From Maribacter polysiphoniae (GTDB lineage: Bacteria > Bacteroidota > Bacteroidia > Flavobacteriales > Flavobacteriaceae), in assembly GCF_003148665.1 (NCBI RefSeq), contig NZ_QGGQ01000015.1, forward strand, positions 29,669-93,668: DNA of 64,000 nt, written 5' to 3'. The translations under genes were made by a program, and so were the position numbers. A model generated the notes under the pieces. The model worked only from the letters and a program-made list of their open reading frames with translations, ran no database searches and was not told the DNA's origin. Position 1 is the first letter of the stretch. The number at the start of each line of letters is the position of its first letter. Shown here piece by piece: positions 28,048-36,427 of this stretch.

Positions 28048-29311
28048 GCTTATACAATGGTATTTTTAGGATTATCGTTGTCCCCTTGTTTATTTCACTA
28101 TTCAAGTCAATCTTTCCGTTGTGTTTTTCGATTACCCTCTTAACATAACTAAGCCCAAGGCCATACCCTTTGACGCCATATTTATTTCCATCGGAAACCC
28201 GATAATACTTTTGAAAAACCAACTTTTGATCTCTTTTACCTATCCCCTTTCCATTGTCTGAAATGCGTATGACCAATTTCCCTTTTTGAACAAGGGACTC
28301 CATTTCAATCTTCGGTTCTTCACTATATTTTTTGGCATTTTCCAAAAGGTTGTTGATTGCGTTCTCCAAATGGGCCACCTCAGCCTTAATCCGATAAGGA
28401 CCAGCTGCCAAACGATACTCAAAATGAACTTCCTCAAAGGAGGTAAGCGTCTTGAAATCTTTACAAAGATCCTCTAAAATAGGCTTGAAATCGACAACTT
28501 CAAAATTGAATATACTTTGCCTTTCCTCAAAACTGGCCAATTCCAACACCTTGTCGATATGATTCTTCAATCGTTCTACCTGCTGCCTAATGATATCCAG
28601 TACGGGTGCTTTTTCCTCGGAAATCTCACCCTCGAGCATCTTGGATGCCAGACCAATCGAAAATACCGGGGTCTTTAGTTCATGCGTTAGGTTGTTTATG
28701 AACTCATTGGTTGTGGTTATGACATTCCGTTGCCAATAATAGGTTCTTAGGATCCATAAAATCGCTACGATGATTCCAAGAATAAACAATAGGCTAGGCA
28801 CGGTCAACCCGTTGAGTTTGGACAGGTAATAACTATCCAAATTCCTAAACTTCAACTCCAGGATCACATCCGTACCCAATAAAGTGGGCAAGTACCCTTT
28901 GATCTCAATAGGATAGGTTACCAATTCGGCCGTGCGCTCATAGACTACGGGCGATTTAATATAATGGGTGGAATCCCTGGTCACCAATCGATAGGTAAAA
29001 TCGGCATCAATGCCCTTTTCCACTAATTTTTCCGTTATAAAGTCATTTAAAAAATGGCTCGAGGCATCTCTTAAACTATCGACACTGATATTAAAATACA
29101 AACTATCTTCCTCAATGGCGTTAGCCAGCAGAAAAGTCAATTTATTCTTCGTTTCCAGGGTATTCCTGATATCCTCACTCGCCAAACCGATTTTACTGCT
29201 GAATTGTACCTTGGCCAAATTAATACCGATCCTCAAATATTGATACTGCACAATCGCAAGACCCAAAATGGATACGATGAAAACTATGGTATAAATATTA
29301 CGTTTCTTCAA
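28031..29311 (-). CDS. Membrane sensor histidine kinase
   Basis: A 426-residue inner-membrane kinase. Transmembrane segments near 7-25 and 170-189 bracket a periplasmic sensor of about 145 residues. The dimerisation box LTHELKTPVF carries the phosphoacceptor His210, and the ATPase domain has an N box NLLENAKKY, DNGKGIG and GYGLGLSYV. The partner is the overlapping OmpR-type regulator. The signal is unknown. Confidence 0.93.
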   Translation of the reverse strand: MKKRNIYTIVFIVSILGLAIVQYQYLRIGINLAKVQFSSKIGLASEDIRNTLETKNKLTFLLANAIEEDSLYFNISVDSLRDASSHFLNDFITEKLVEKGIDADFTYRLVTRDSTHYIKSPVVYERTAELVTYPIEIKGYLPTLLGTDVILELKFRNLDSYYLSKLNGLTVPSLLFILGIIVAILWILRTYYWQRNVITTTNEFINNLTHELKTPVFSIGLASKMLEGEISEEKAPVLDIIRQQVERLKNHIDKVLELASFEERQSIFNFEVVDFKPILEDLCKDFKTLTSFEEVHFEYRLAAGPYRIKAEVAHLENAINNLLENAKKYSEEPKIEMESLVQKGKLVIRISDNGKGIGKRDQKLVFQKYYRVSDGNKYGVKGYGLGLSYVKRVIEKHNGKIDLNSEINKGTTIILKIPLYKHGKKI

Positions 29312-29656
29312 AATTTGCTGAAATAAGTTATAAAAATAAGTTTCTCATCGCGCATTTTAATTTTTTGTTCATCTAATTAACTTTTCATTAATCCTTATTA
29401 ATTTTTGCTTAACCCCATACTATTCTTCTTCATACTATATTGGTCCTGATTTAAGTTGAGTTAAATCCTAGAATAAAAAGGGCCAGTCATTTTGGTAATA
29501 TGATAGGCCCTTTTTATTTGAACTGATTCCGCAACTACTTAAGGGCAATGCCAATTCGGCCTTTTGAAACATTCTCGAAAAGACCATTTGGCAATTAAGG
29601 TAGTTTTATCACCACCACTATGCAAACCAGTTTTAACAACCAAAAAAACCACCAAA
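29312..29656. other. Intergenic region between divergent kinase and DoxX-like gene
   Basis: This 345-bp stretch holds no protein gene that I can support. It contains a strong terminator-like hairpin (29475-29519) with no gene ending there, and AT-rich sequence that could contain promoters on either side. An ATG at 29564 reads into the DoxX-like gene but begins a Pro/Lys-rich tail unlike the family. Confidence 0.6.
29475..29519 (+). terminator. Strong terminator-like hairpin with no upstream gene
   Basis: AAAAAGGGCC (29475-29484) pairs with GGCCCTTTTT (29506-29515), a 10-bp stem, with inner TCAT/ATGA pairing and the U-tract TTTTTATTT. It would work on both strands. It lies between divergently transcribed genes, so a short RNA ending here is the simplest explanation. 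Confidence 0.65.
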
Positions 29657-30106
29657 ATGAAAGTAACGTACATATTCATCAAAAAAAATATGATGCCTAT
29701 CGCTATTGGTATTGTTTACCTATGGTTTGGGGCTTTAAAATTTTTTCCGGATATCAGTCCGGCCGAAGACTTGGCAAAAACCACCATACATGAACTGACT
29801 TTCGGACTGATTCCTTCCGATATAACCATCCTCCTATTGGCTTTTTGGGAGATCACCATTGGTATATTACTTATACTCAACGTCTACAAAAGAATGATTT
29901 ACTGGGCCGCGATAATCCATATCACCCTAACATTCACCCCTTGGCTCTTTTTTCCTTCGGAAGTGTTTCAGAACAACTACTTCCAACTAACGCTCCTTGG
30001 ACAGTATATCGCTAAAAACATAGTTATTTTGGCTGCTTTGGCTGTATTGCTCAAAGAGGAAAAAACAAAGGAAGCCAGTGTTATTACCCAAAGGGAAATG
30101 ATGTGA
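29657..30106 (+). CDS. DoxX-like membrane protein
   Basis: A 149-residue membrane protein with four hydrophobic segments (about 11-28, 54-74, 80-103, 115-132). The early WFGALKFFPDISPAEDLA motif is typical of the DoxX/DUF417 group. I chose the ATG at 29657 (MKVTYIF) over 29564, whose extra 31 residues are hydrophilic. Function unknown; relatives take part in redox or oxidative-stress protection. It ends two bases before the convergent ppk2 gene. Confidence 0.78.
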   Translation: MKVTYIFIKKNMMPIAIGIVYLWFGALKFFPDISPAEDLAKTTIHELTFGLIPSDITILLLAFWEITIGILLILNVYKRMIYWAAIIHITLTFTPWLFFPSEVFQNNYFQLTLLGQYIAKNIVILAALAVLLKEEKTKEASVITQREMM

Positions 30107-30108
30107 CA

Positions 30109-30891
30109 TTACTTATAGGGTATGGCCTTTAAAACATATTCAATGGCCTTTAGCCGTGCCTCTGTTTTTTTATCCGCTTTGATAATTATCCAAGGGGCAT
30201 GTCCCGTATCCGTGTCCTGAAGCATCACTTGTTTGTACTTGGTATATTCGTCCCAAAGATCTTGGGCTTTCTCGTCCACTGCCGACAATTTCCAACGTTT
30301 CAAATCGCTTTTACGAATGTCCTCAAAACGCTTTTCCTGTTCTTCCTTGGTGATGGAAAAATAAAATTTGATCAAATAGGTGTCGGATGCAATGATCATT
30401 TTTTCAAAATCATTGACTTGGGACATGAACCTATCATATTGTTCTTGGTCACAAAAGCCATTAACCGGTTCGAGTACCGCCCTATTGTACCAACTACGGT
30501 CAAAAAATACGATCTTACCCGGCTTTGGCAACTTATTCACATAGCGTTGAAAATACCACTGTCCTTCCTCGTCCTCCGTGGGCTTGTTTAGCGCTACAAT
30601 CCTGTAATACCTAGGGTTGATATGGGCTGCCATTCTACGTATGGCCCCTCCCTTACCTGCAGCATCCCTTCCTTCAAAGAGGATGACGATTTTTTTTCGG
30701 TTTTCTATGGCCCATGCCTGAAGCTTCACCAGTTCAGCCTGCTGCTCCCGTAATTTAAGTTCATATTTCACTTCGGCCAAGGTTCGCCCCAGATCAATAC
30801 GCTTATTTCCAAACAAACTTTTTAAGCCTAGTTTAGAATTGAGTAAATCCAAATCTTCCTTTGAAAGTTCAATGTCTCGTATTTCCTTCAT
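30109..30891 (-). CDS. ppk2: Polyphosphate kinase 2 (copy A)
   Basis: Transfers phosphate between polyphosphate and nucleotides. At 260 residues it is a single-domain PPK2 with Walker A EGRDAAGKGG (73-82) and Walker B FFDRSWYNRA (Asp131). The lid motif and WYNRA sequence match class I-type enzymes. I set the start at 30891; the longer frame would overlap the previous gene. One base separates it from the upstream paralogue, so they form a two-gene operon. Confidence 0.9.
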   Translation of the reverse strand: MKEIRDIELSKEDLDLLNSKLGLKSLFGNKRIDLGRTLAEVKYELKLREQQAELVKLQAWAIENRKKIVILFEGRDAAGKGGAIRRMAAHINPRYYRIVALNKPTEDEEGQWYFQRYVNKLPKPGKIVFFDRSWYNRAVLEPVNGFCDQEQYDRFMSQVNDFEKMIIASDTYLIKFYFSITKEEQEKRFEDIRKSDLKRWKLSAVDEKAQDLWDEYTKYKQVMLQDTDTGHAPWIIIKADKKTEARLKAIEYVLKAIPYK

Positions 30892-30892
30892 A

Positions 30893-31741
30893 CTATATAT
30901 CGATTTGTTTGGCATTCCTGTAATAGCGAAAAATGATGTTCGGATCGGGTTGGATCAAGTCTGGGAGTTGTCTTTTATCCGTATAATCGAACATAGAGAG
31001 TAAATAGCGCATACTCTCCAATCGGGCGGTTTTCTTATCATTGGTTTTCACAATGATCCATGGGCTGAAATCGGTATGTGTCTTGGTGAACATTTGTTCC
31101 TTATAAAAGGTATAATCATCCCAGAGTTTTTGTCCCATCCGATCGACCGGACTGAATTTCCATTGCTTCAAGGGGTTCTTAAGTCGGGCATTGAATCTTT
31201 TACTCTGGACCTCTTTGGAGATGGAAAACCAAAATTTTATGATAATAACACCATCCTCATACAACATATGTTCAAACTCGGGCACTTGCACCATAAATTG
31301 GTTGTATTGATCTTTGGAACAAAACCCCATCACAGGTTCCACAACCGCCCGGTTGTACCAACTACGGTCAAAAAAGACAATTTCCCCAGGATTGGGCAAT
31401 TCTTTGATATACCTTCTAAAATACCATTGCCCCCTTTCGTTATCTGTCGGCTTTGAAAGCGCCACAACTCTTGAGGAACGGGGGTTTAAATGTTCCCTGA
31501 ACCGCTTGATCGAACCTCCTTTACCGGCGGCATCACGACCTTCAAAAAGTACGGCTACCCTTAACTGCTTCTTGGTAATCCATTGTTGCAGGTTCACCAA
31601 CTCACTTTGAAGCTTGGCCAGTTCTATTTCGTATGTGGTATTTCTTACAACATTGTCGATGTCAATCCCTTTTTTTTTGGCAATGGCAATCAAGTCTTTT
31701 CTTGTCTTGGCCGATTGTAAGTCTTCTGCGGTAAATTTCAT
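30893..31741 (-). CDS. ppk2: Polyphosphate kinase 2 (copy B)
   Basis: A second PPK2-family kinase, 282 residues from ATG 31741. Walker A is EGRDAAGKGG (67-76) and Walker B is FFDRSWYNRA (Asp125). It is clearly paralogous to the downstream copy across the whole core (RGQWYFRRYIKELPNPGEI versus EGQWYFQRYVNKLPKPGKI). The N-terminal 35 residues differ between copies. Nucleotide preference (AMP, ADP, GDP) cannot be assigned. Confidence 0.9.
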   Translation of the reverse strand: MKFTAEDLQSAKTRKDLIAIAKKKGIDIDNVVRNTTYEIELAKLQSELVNLQQWITKKQLRVAVLFEGRDAAGKGGSIKRFREHLNPRSSRVVALSKPTDNERGQWYFRRYIKELPNPGEIVFFDRSWYNRAVVEPVMGFCSKDQYNQFMVQVPEFEHMLYEDGVIIIKFWFSISKEVQSKRFNARLKNPLKQWKFSPVDRMGQKLWDDYTFYKEQMFTKTHTDFSPWIIVKTNDKKTARLESMRYLLSMFDYTDKRQLPDLIQPDPNIIFRYYRNAKQIDI

Positions 31742-31848
31742 GTAAGCTGATCCTAATTTTAAAATACAGATTTGGCCCAATCAATGGATGTCTTAAAGTC
31801 GGGTTATAACCAACTGTATTCGGGTTAATGAATGAAGTGGAATTCGAA

Positions 31849-32442
31849 TTAATTAAAAGGGCCAATCATAATATGGGCCCTGTGGGTACCTGGATCCATT
31901 AACCATGGCATCCCCTTTGCATGTGGTTTTATGGGCAAGCCCGTCTCTTCGGGAGTGGCGAACGGCGTATAGATCACATACCGGAATTGGCCATCCTTAA
32001 GCAATCCTGTGGTTTTGTCATAGTTTTCATCCTTTCCAAAATAGATATAGGTCATACTGGGTACCTTAGGCATTGGTATTTTTCCTGAAGCCACCTCCAT
32101 GCCACGGATCTCCCTTTTTTCCTTGGTGTTCTTCCCTTCAAGCGTTAGCTCCCTTCCACGCTCCATAAAAGGTTCCAGTTTTTTGGAATAACAGGAAACA
32201 CTGATTCCTTCTTTATTGGGGTCATCCCCAATACAAACAAGATTATTTGTCCCTTCCCGCAATACGACCATTTCTCCCGAGGCATTGTAACCATATACCA
32301 TGGCAGCATCCCTATCTTCCTCCGGTGCGGGAAGTACGGCAGTTTGTATTTGTATTTCAACGGGTAGTATGTCTTTAATTCCTTCTTGGGCAAAAATCCC
32401 AACTGAAATCAAGGACAAAAGAAAAGAGACAGATTTAATCAT
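31849..32442 (-). CDS. Secreted protein of unknown function
   Basis: A 197-residue protein with a signal peptide (about 1-18, ending GIFA|Q). The mature part has two Cys (in NLVCIGDD and VSCYSK) that could form a disulphide, and ends with a His-rich segment (KPHAKGMPWLMDPGTHRAH) near the C-terminus. I do not recognise the family. It is monocistronic; its last codons lie inside a terminator-like hairpin. Confidence 0.7.
   Translation of the reverse strand: MIKSVSFLLSLISVGIFAQEGIKDILPVEIQIQTAVLPAPEEDRDAAMVYGYNASGEMVVLREGTNNLVCIGDDPNKEGISVSCYSKKLEPFMERGRELTLEGKNTKEKREIRGMEVASGKIPMPKVPSMTYIYFGKDENYDKTTGLLKDGQFRYVIYTPFATPEETGLPIKPHAKGMPWLMDPGTHRAHIMIGPFN
31852..31880 (-). terminator. Terminator overlapping the end of a coding region
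   Basis: On the minus strand GGGCC (31880-31876) pairs with GGCCC (31863-31859) across a 12-nt loop, followed by TTTTAATTAATT. The stem encodes the last residues of the secreted-protein gene (GPFN). Confidence 0.5.
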
Positions 32443-32516
32443 AAGAAAATGTTTTTCTTAAAGATAATAATCTGTCCCTTAATTTGGTAATTAAAGATTT
32501 AAAAATCCTTTGTTCT

Positions 32517-33131
32517 TTATTTCACTTTCGTAGAGAACATTTTTTGGCCTTCCAAATAACCGACCATTTCATCCCCGGAATTCACCTTGCCCGCACCCTT
32601 GGAAGGTGTACCTGTCAAAACAATATCACCAGGATTCAAGGTCATTATACCCGCTACATAGGCAATTAATTTTTCTACACTGGTAATCATTAGGCCACTA
32701 TTCCCTTTTTGGGTCTCAACACCGTTGACACTCATTGAAAAATCAATGTTCCTAATATCCGGAAATTGTGCTATGGGCAAAAACTTGGAGATTGGTGTAG
32801 CCCCATCAAAACCTTTAGCCAAGGCCCATGGCCCTTTATTGGGTTCCCGACTTTGCTTTAAGACATCCTTAGCGGTTAGGTCATTGGCGAGTGCAACGGC
32901 ATCAATATATGACAACGCCTCCCCTTCCGAGACATTCTTACAGGTTTTCCCAATTCTAAACGCCAATTCCACCTCATACCAAACATCATTGGAAAAAGCC
33001 GGCAGTTCCAAATCCGCATCATTTTCCAAAAGGGATGAATCCGGTTTGGTAAAAATTAAAGGAACTACCTCCTCTTTGGGCATTTCACTTAGATCATTTA
33101 CGTAATTTTTCCCTATTGCTATTATTTTCAT
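32517..33131 (-). CDS. Fumarylacetoacetate hydrolase family protein
   Basis: A 204-residue FAH-fold enzyme. The metal-binding pattern Glu-x-Glu is in WYEVELAFRIGK and the Asp is in LANDLTAKDVL. The C-terminal GDIVLTGTPSGAG-like motif appears as GDIVLTGTPSKGAGKV. Family members cleave C-C bonds of beta-diketones or decarboxylate oxaloacetate-like substrates. The product is small for the family. It lies 17 bp downstream of valS and is probably cotranscribed with it. Confidence 0.88.
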   Translation of the reverse strand: MKIIAIGKNYVNDLSEMPKEEVVPLIFTKPDSSLLENDADLELPAFSNDVWYEVELAFRIGKTCKNVSEGEALSYIDAVALANDLTAKDVLKQSREPNKGPWALAKGFDGATPISKFLPIAQFPDIRNIDFSMSVNGVETQKGNSGLMITSVEKLIAYVAGIMTLNPGDIVLTGTPSKGAGKVNSGDEMVGYLEGQKMFSTKVK

Positions 33132-33148
33132 GATTCTTATATTGTTTA

Positions 33149-35779
33149 CTATTTCAAACTTGCCAAACTTTTTTCCAGGGTCGTTATCTTAGCCTCGGCA
33201 TCAGCTTGTTTTTTGCGTTCCATGGCGATGACCTGTTCTGGGGCATTGTTTACAAAACGCTCATTGGAAAGCTTCTTCTGTACGGACTGTAAAAATCCTT
33301 TCGTATACTTTAACTCTTCCTGTATCTTCAATTTTTCGGCCTCAATATCAACCGCCCCGCTAATGGGAATAAAATATTCGTTGCTTTTTACCCTGAAGGT
33401 CAAAGCCCCTTCCACGGCATTATCAACATAGGAAATGGCCGAAACATTAGTCAATTTTTTAATTACAGCATCCCAATCGTCCCCATTGTTGCCTGCATTC
33501 AAGACCAAAAGTTCCAAACTTTCCTTCATGGGTATATTCTTATCCTTTCGAATGGTTCGTATACCGGATATGACCTCAGCGGCGAACTCAAACTGCCCTA
33601 TCAACTTTTCATCCACTTTCTCCACTTTTGGCCATTGTGAAATCACCAAAGCTTCTTGGGGCGAACGCTCCGCAATGTGCTGCCAAACCTCCTCAGTAAG
33701 GAAGGGCATAAATGGATGCAACAATTTCAGGTTATTTTCAAAAATCCCGATAACCTCGTCAAAGGTTTTCTTGTCGATCGGTTGTTGGTAAGCCGGCTTA
33801 ATGATCTCGAGCAACCAAGAACTATAGTCATCCCAGATCAACTTATATGTTGCCATTAAGGCATCGGAAATACGGTATTTACTGAAATGATCCTCGATTT
33901 CGGCCAATGTTTGGTTGAATTTGGCCTTATACCAAGCTATTCCCAATGAAGATGCTTCCGGTTGTGGTATTTCGGCAACTTCCCATCCTTTAAGCAATCG
34001 GAAACCATTCCAAATCTTATTGGCAAAGTTTTTACCCTGTTGGCAAAGGTCTTCATCGAACAATAGATCGTTCCCGGCCGCAGAACTCAATAACAGCCCT
34101 ACACGAACCCCATCGGCACCATAATTCTCGATCAATTTTAAGGCATCTGGTGAATTACCCAGGGATTTAGACATTTTCCGCCTTTGCTTGTCACGAACAA
34201 TTCCCGTAAAATAAACATTGTCAAATGGTTTTTCATCGCGGTATTCATACCCCGCTATGATCATTCTGGCTACCCAAAAGAAAATAATATCGGGACCCGT
34301 AACCAAATCATTGGTCGGGTAATAATAATTGATATCCTCGTTATTGGGCTCCAAAATACCATTGAAAACCGTCATCGGCCATAACCATGAGGAAAACCAA
34401 GTATCGACAACATCCTCGTCCTGTCGTAGGTCATCCAATCCCAGATTGGGGTTGTTTGATTTGGCCTGGGCCTTTTCCAATGCCTCATCCTTTGATCCGG
34501 CTACGACAAAATCGTCCTGACCGTCCCCAAAATAATAGGCGGGTATCTGCTGTCCCCACCATAATTGTCGGGAAATGTTCCAGTCCCTGATATTCTCCAT
34601 CCAGTGGCGATAGGTGTTTTCAAATTTTTTCGGAAAGAAATTAATCTCATCGCTTTCCAAAACGGATTTGATGGCCGGCTTTACCAAATCCTCCATTTTC
34701 AAAAACCATTGTTCTGACAAACGGGGTTCAATAACAGCCCTGGTCCTTTCAGAAGTACCTACTTTATTGATATAGTTCTCGGTTTTCACCAAGAACCCCT
34801 TTTCCTCAAGTTCTTTCTTTATTTCCTTACGAACCACAAAACGGTCTTTTCCTTGATAATGCAACCCGAAACTATTCATAGTCGCGTCGGCATTGAAGAT
34901 ATCAATGGTTTCTAGATTGTGTTTCTCTCCCAAGGCCTTATCGTTGATATCATGGGCCGGAGTTACTTTTAGACAACCTGTACCAAATTCAATATCAACA
35001 TACTCATCCTCGATAATAGGTATTGCCCGGTTACAAATAGGCACAATGGCTTTTTTCCCTTTGAGATGGGAATAACGCTCATCGTTCGGGTTGATACAGA
35101 TGGCCGTATCCCCCAATATGGTCTCTGGCCGCGTTGTGGCTATGGTCACTCTTTCATCCGAGCCTTCTATGGGATAAGACAAATAATACAACAACCCTTG
35201 TTTTTCTTCATAAACAACTTCCTCATCAGATAAGGTCGTTTGCGCCTCTGGGTCCCAATTCACCATACGGTACCCCCTATAGATCAACCCTTTATTGTAC
35301 AAATCGACAAATACCTTTATGACTGAGGCCGACATGGTATCGTCCATGGTAAAGGCCGTACGTTCCCAATCACAGGAACATCCCAATTTCTTCAATTGTT
35401 CCAGGATAACGCCACCATACTCATGGGTCCAATCCCATGCATGTTTTAAAAACTCATCCCTGGAAAGATCTGTTTTGTTTATACCCTGTTCCTTAAGTTT
35501 CGCCACAACTTTGGCTTCCGTGGCAATAGACGCATGGTCCGTACCAGGCACCCAACAGGCATTTTTACCCTGTAAGCGGGCCCTACGGATCAAAACATCC
35601 TGTATGGTATTGTTGAGCATATGGCCCATATGCAGTATTCCTGTAACATTCGGTGGCGGAATTACAATGCTGTACGACTCCCTATGGTCAGGGGTTGAAT
35701 GAAAATAATCGTGTTTCATCCAGTAGTCATACCAACGGTTTTCTACCTTTTGGGGCTCATATTTTGAAGGGATATCCAT
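33149..35779 (-). CDS. valS: Valyl-tRNA synthetase
   Basis: Charges tRNA-Val. A class I synthetase of 876 residues with HIGH-type motif ILHMGHMLN near residue 48 and KMSKS in [10 protein letters not shown]. The CP1 editing domain lies between these, the anticodon-binding domain follows, and the C-terminus is a coiled coil (about 810-876) that contacts the tRNA. All parts appear intact. Confidence 0.97.
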   Translation of the reverse strand: MDIPSKYEPQKVENRWYDYWMKHDYFHSTPDHRESYSIVIPPPNVTGILHMGHMLNNTIQDVLIRRARLQGKNACWVPGTDHASIATEAKVVAKLKEQGINKTDLSRDEFLKHAWDWTHEYGGVILEQLKKLGCSCDWERTAFTMDDTMSASVIKVFVDLYNKGLIYRGYRMVNWDPEAQTTLSDEEVVYEEKQGLLYYLSYPIEGSDERVTIATTRPETILGDTAICINPNDERYSHLKGKKAIVPICNRAIPIIEDEYVDIEFGTGCLKVTPAHDINDKALGEKHNLETIDIFNADATMNSFGLHYQGKDRFVVRKEIKKELEEKGFLVKTENYINKVGTSERTRAVIEPRLSEQWFLKMEDLVKPAIKSVLESDEINFFPKKFENTYRHWMENIRDWNISRQLWWGQQIPAYYFGDGQDDFVVAGSKDEALEKAQAKSNNPNLGLDDLRQDEDVVDTWFSSWLWPMTVFNGILEPNNEDINYYYPTNDLVTGPDIIFFWVARMIIAGYEYRDEKPFDNVYFTGIVRDKQRRKMSKSLGNSPDALKLIENYGADGVRVGLLLSSAAGNDLLFDEDLCQQGKNFANKIWNGFRLLKGWEVAEIPQPEASSLGIAWYKAKFNQTLAEIEDHFSKYRISDALMATYKLIWDDYSSWLLEIIKPAYQQPIDKKTFDEVIGIFENNLKLLHPFMPFLTEEVWQHIAERSPQEALVISQWPKVEKVDEKLIGQFEFAAEVISGIRTIRKDKNIPMKESLELLVLNAGNNGDDWDAVIKKLTNVSAISYVDNAVEGALTFRVKSNEYFIPISGAVDIEAEKLKIQEELKYTKGFLQSVQKKLSNERFVNNAPEQVIAMERKKQADAEAKITTLEKSLASLK

Positions 35780-35925
35780 TTTTTGGAACAGTTTTTGTTT
35801 ATGATTGTATCGGTGACGAAAAAATAAACCTGTAAAGTTATGTTAAATATTCATTTCACAGGCTTTTTGACCCAATATTAAATACGAAACAAAAATAAGT
35901 AACGTTAGTATATAACAAAAAGAAT

Positions 35926-35956
35926 TTTGGACGTTCATTTAAAAAGATTAATTTTG
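35926..35956 (+). promoter_or_regulatory. Consensus Bacteroidota promoter for the DUF1573 gene
   Basis: A -33 TTTG (35926-35929) is separated by exactly 19 bp from a -7 box TAATTTTG (35949-35956). It ends 21 nt before the ATG. This is the best match to the Bacteroidota promoter consensus in the window. Confidence 0.75.
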
Positions 35957-35977
35957 AAATTCACCCAAAACTAAATA

Positions 35978-36364
35978 ATGATGAAAAAAATAGTACTTGT
36001 ATTATTTGTAGGACTATTAGGATTTAGCCTTACTGCCCAGGAAACTGGTGCAAAAATTGAGTTTAAAAGCGAAACTGTTGACTATGGCCAAATAACAAAA
36101 GGTAGTGATGGTGTACGTGTATTTGAATTTACAAACACAGGGGATGCCCCATTGATCATAAGCAAGGTTAGTTCTAGCTGCGGATGTACCATCCCCAAAA
36201 AGCCAGACGGACCTATTTTACCAGGAAAGACCGGTGAGATCCAAGTAAAGTATGATACGAACCGTGTTGGTCCTATCAGAAAAGCCATTACGGTTATCTC
36301 CAATGCGGATACCCCAACAAAGGTCTTAAAGATAAAAGGAGAAATAAAGGCTGCTACGAAGTAG
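35978..36364 (+). CDS. DUF1573 secreted beta-sandwich protein
   Basis: A 128-residue protein with a signal peptide (about 1-19, ending SLTA|Q) and one DUF1573 immunoglobulin-like domain: VDYGQITKGSDGVRVFEFTN, ISKVSSSCGCTIPKKP, here given as separate motifs VDYGQI and SSSCGCT. The SCGC Cys pair is a hallmark of the family. These proteins are abundant in Bacteroidota and exported; the function is not established. It has its own consensus promoter and a strong terminator. Confidence 0.88.
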   Translation: MMKKIVLVLFVGLLGFSLTAQETGAKIEFKSETVDYGQITKGSDGVRVFEFTNTGDAPLIISKVSSSCGCTIPKKPDGPILPGKTGEIQVKYDTNRVGPIRKAITVISNADTPTKVLKIKGEIKAATK

Positions 36365-36388
36365 TAACAGCACAAAAAATATTTTAAG

Positions 36389-36427
36389 AAACCCTGATTA
36401 AGTAAATGAACGTAATCAGGGTTTTTT
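36389..36427. terminator. Bidirectional intrinsic terminator
   Basis: A perfect 12-bp stem, AAACCCTGATTA (36389-36400) with TAATCAGGGTTT (36413-36424), a 12-nt loop and a T-run to 36427. It serves the DUF1573 gene on the plus strand and the PDZ-protein gene on the minus strand. The TGA stop of the latter (36418-36416) lies inside the stem. Confidence 0.9.
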
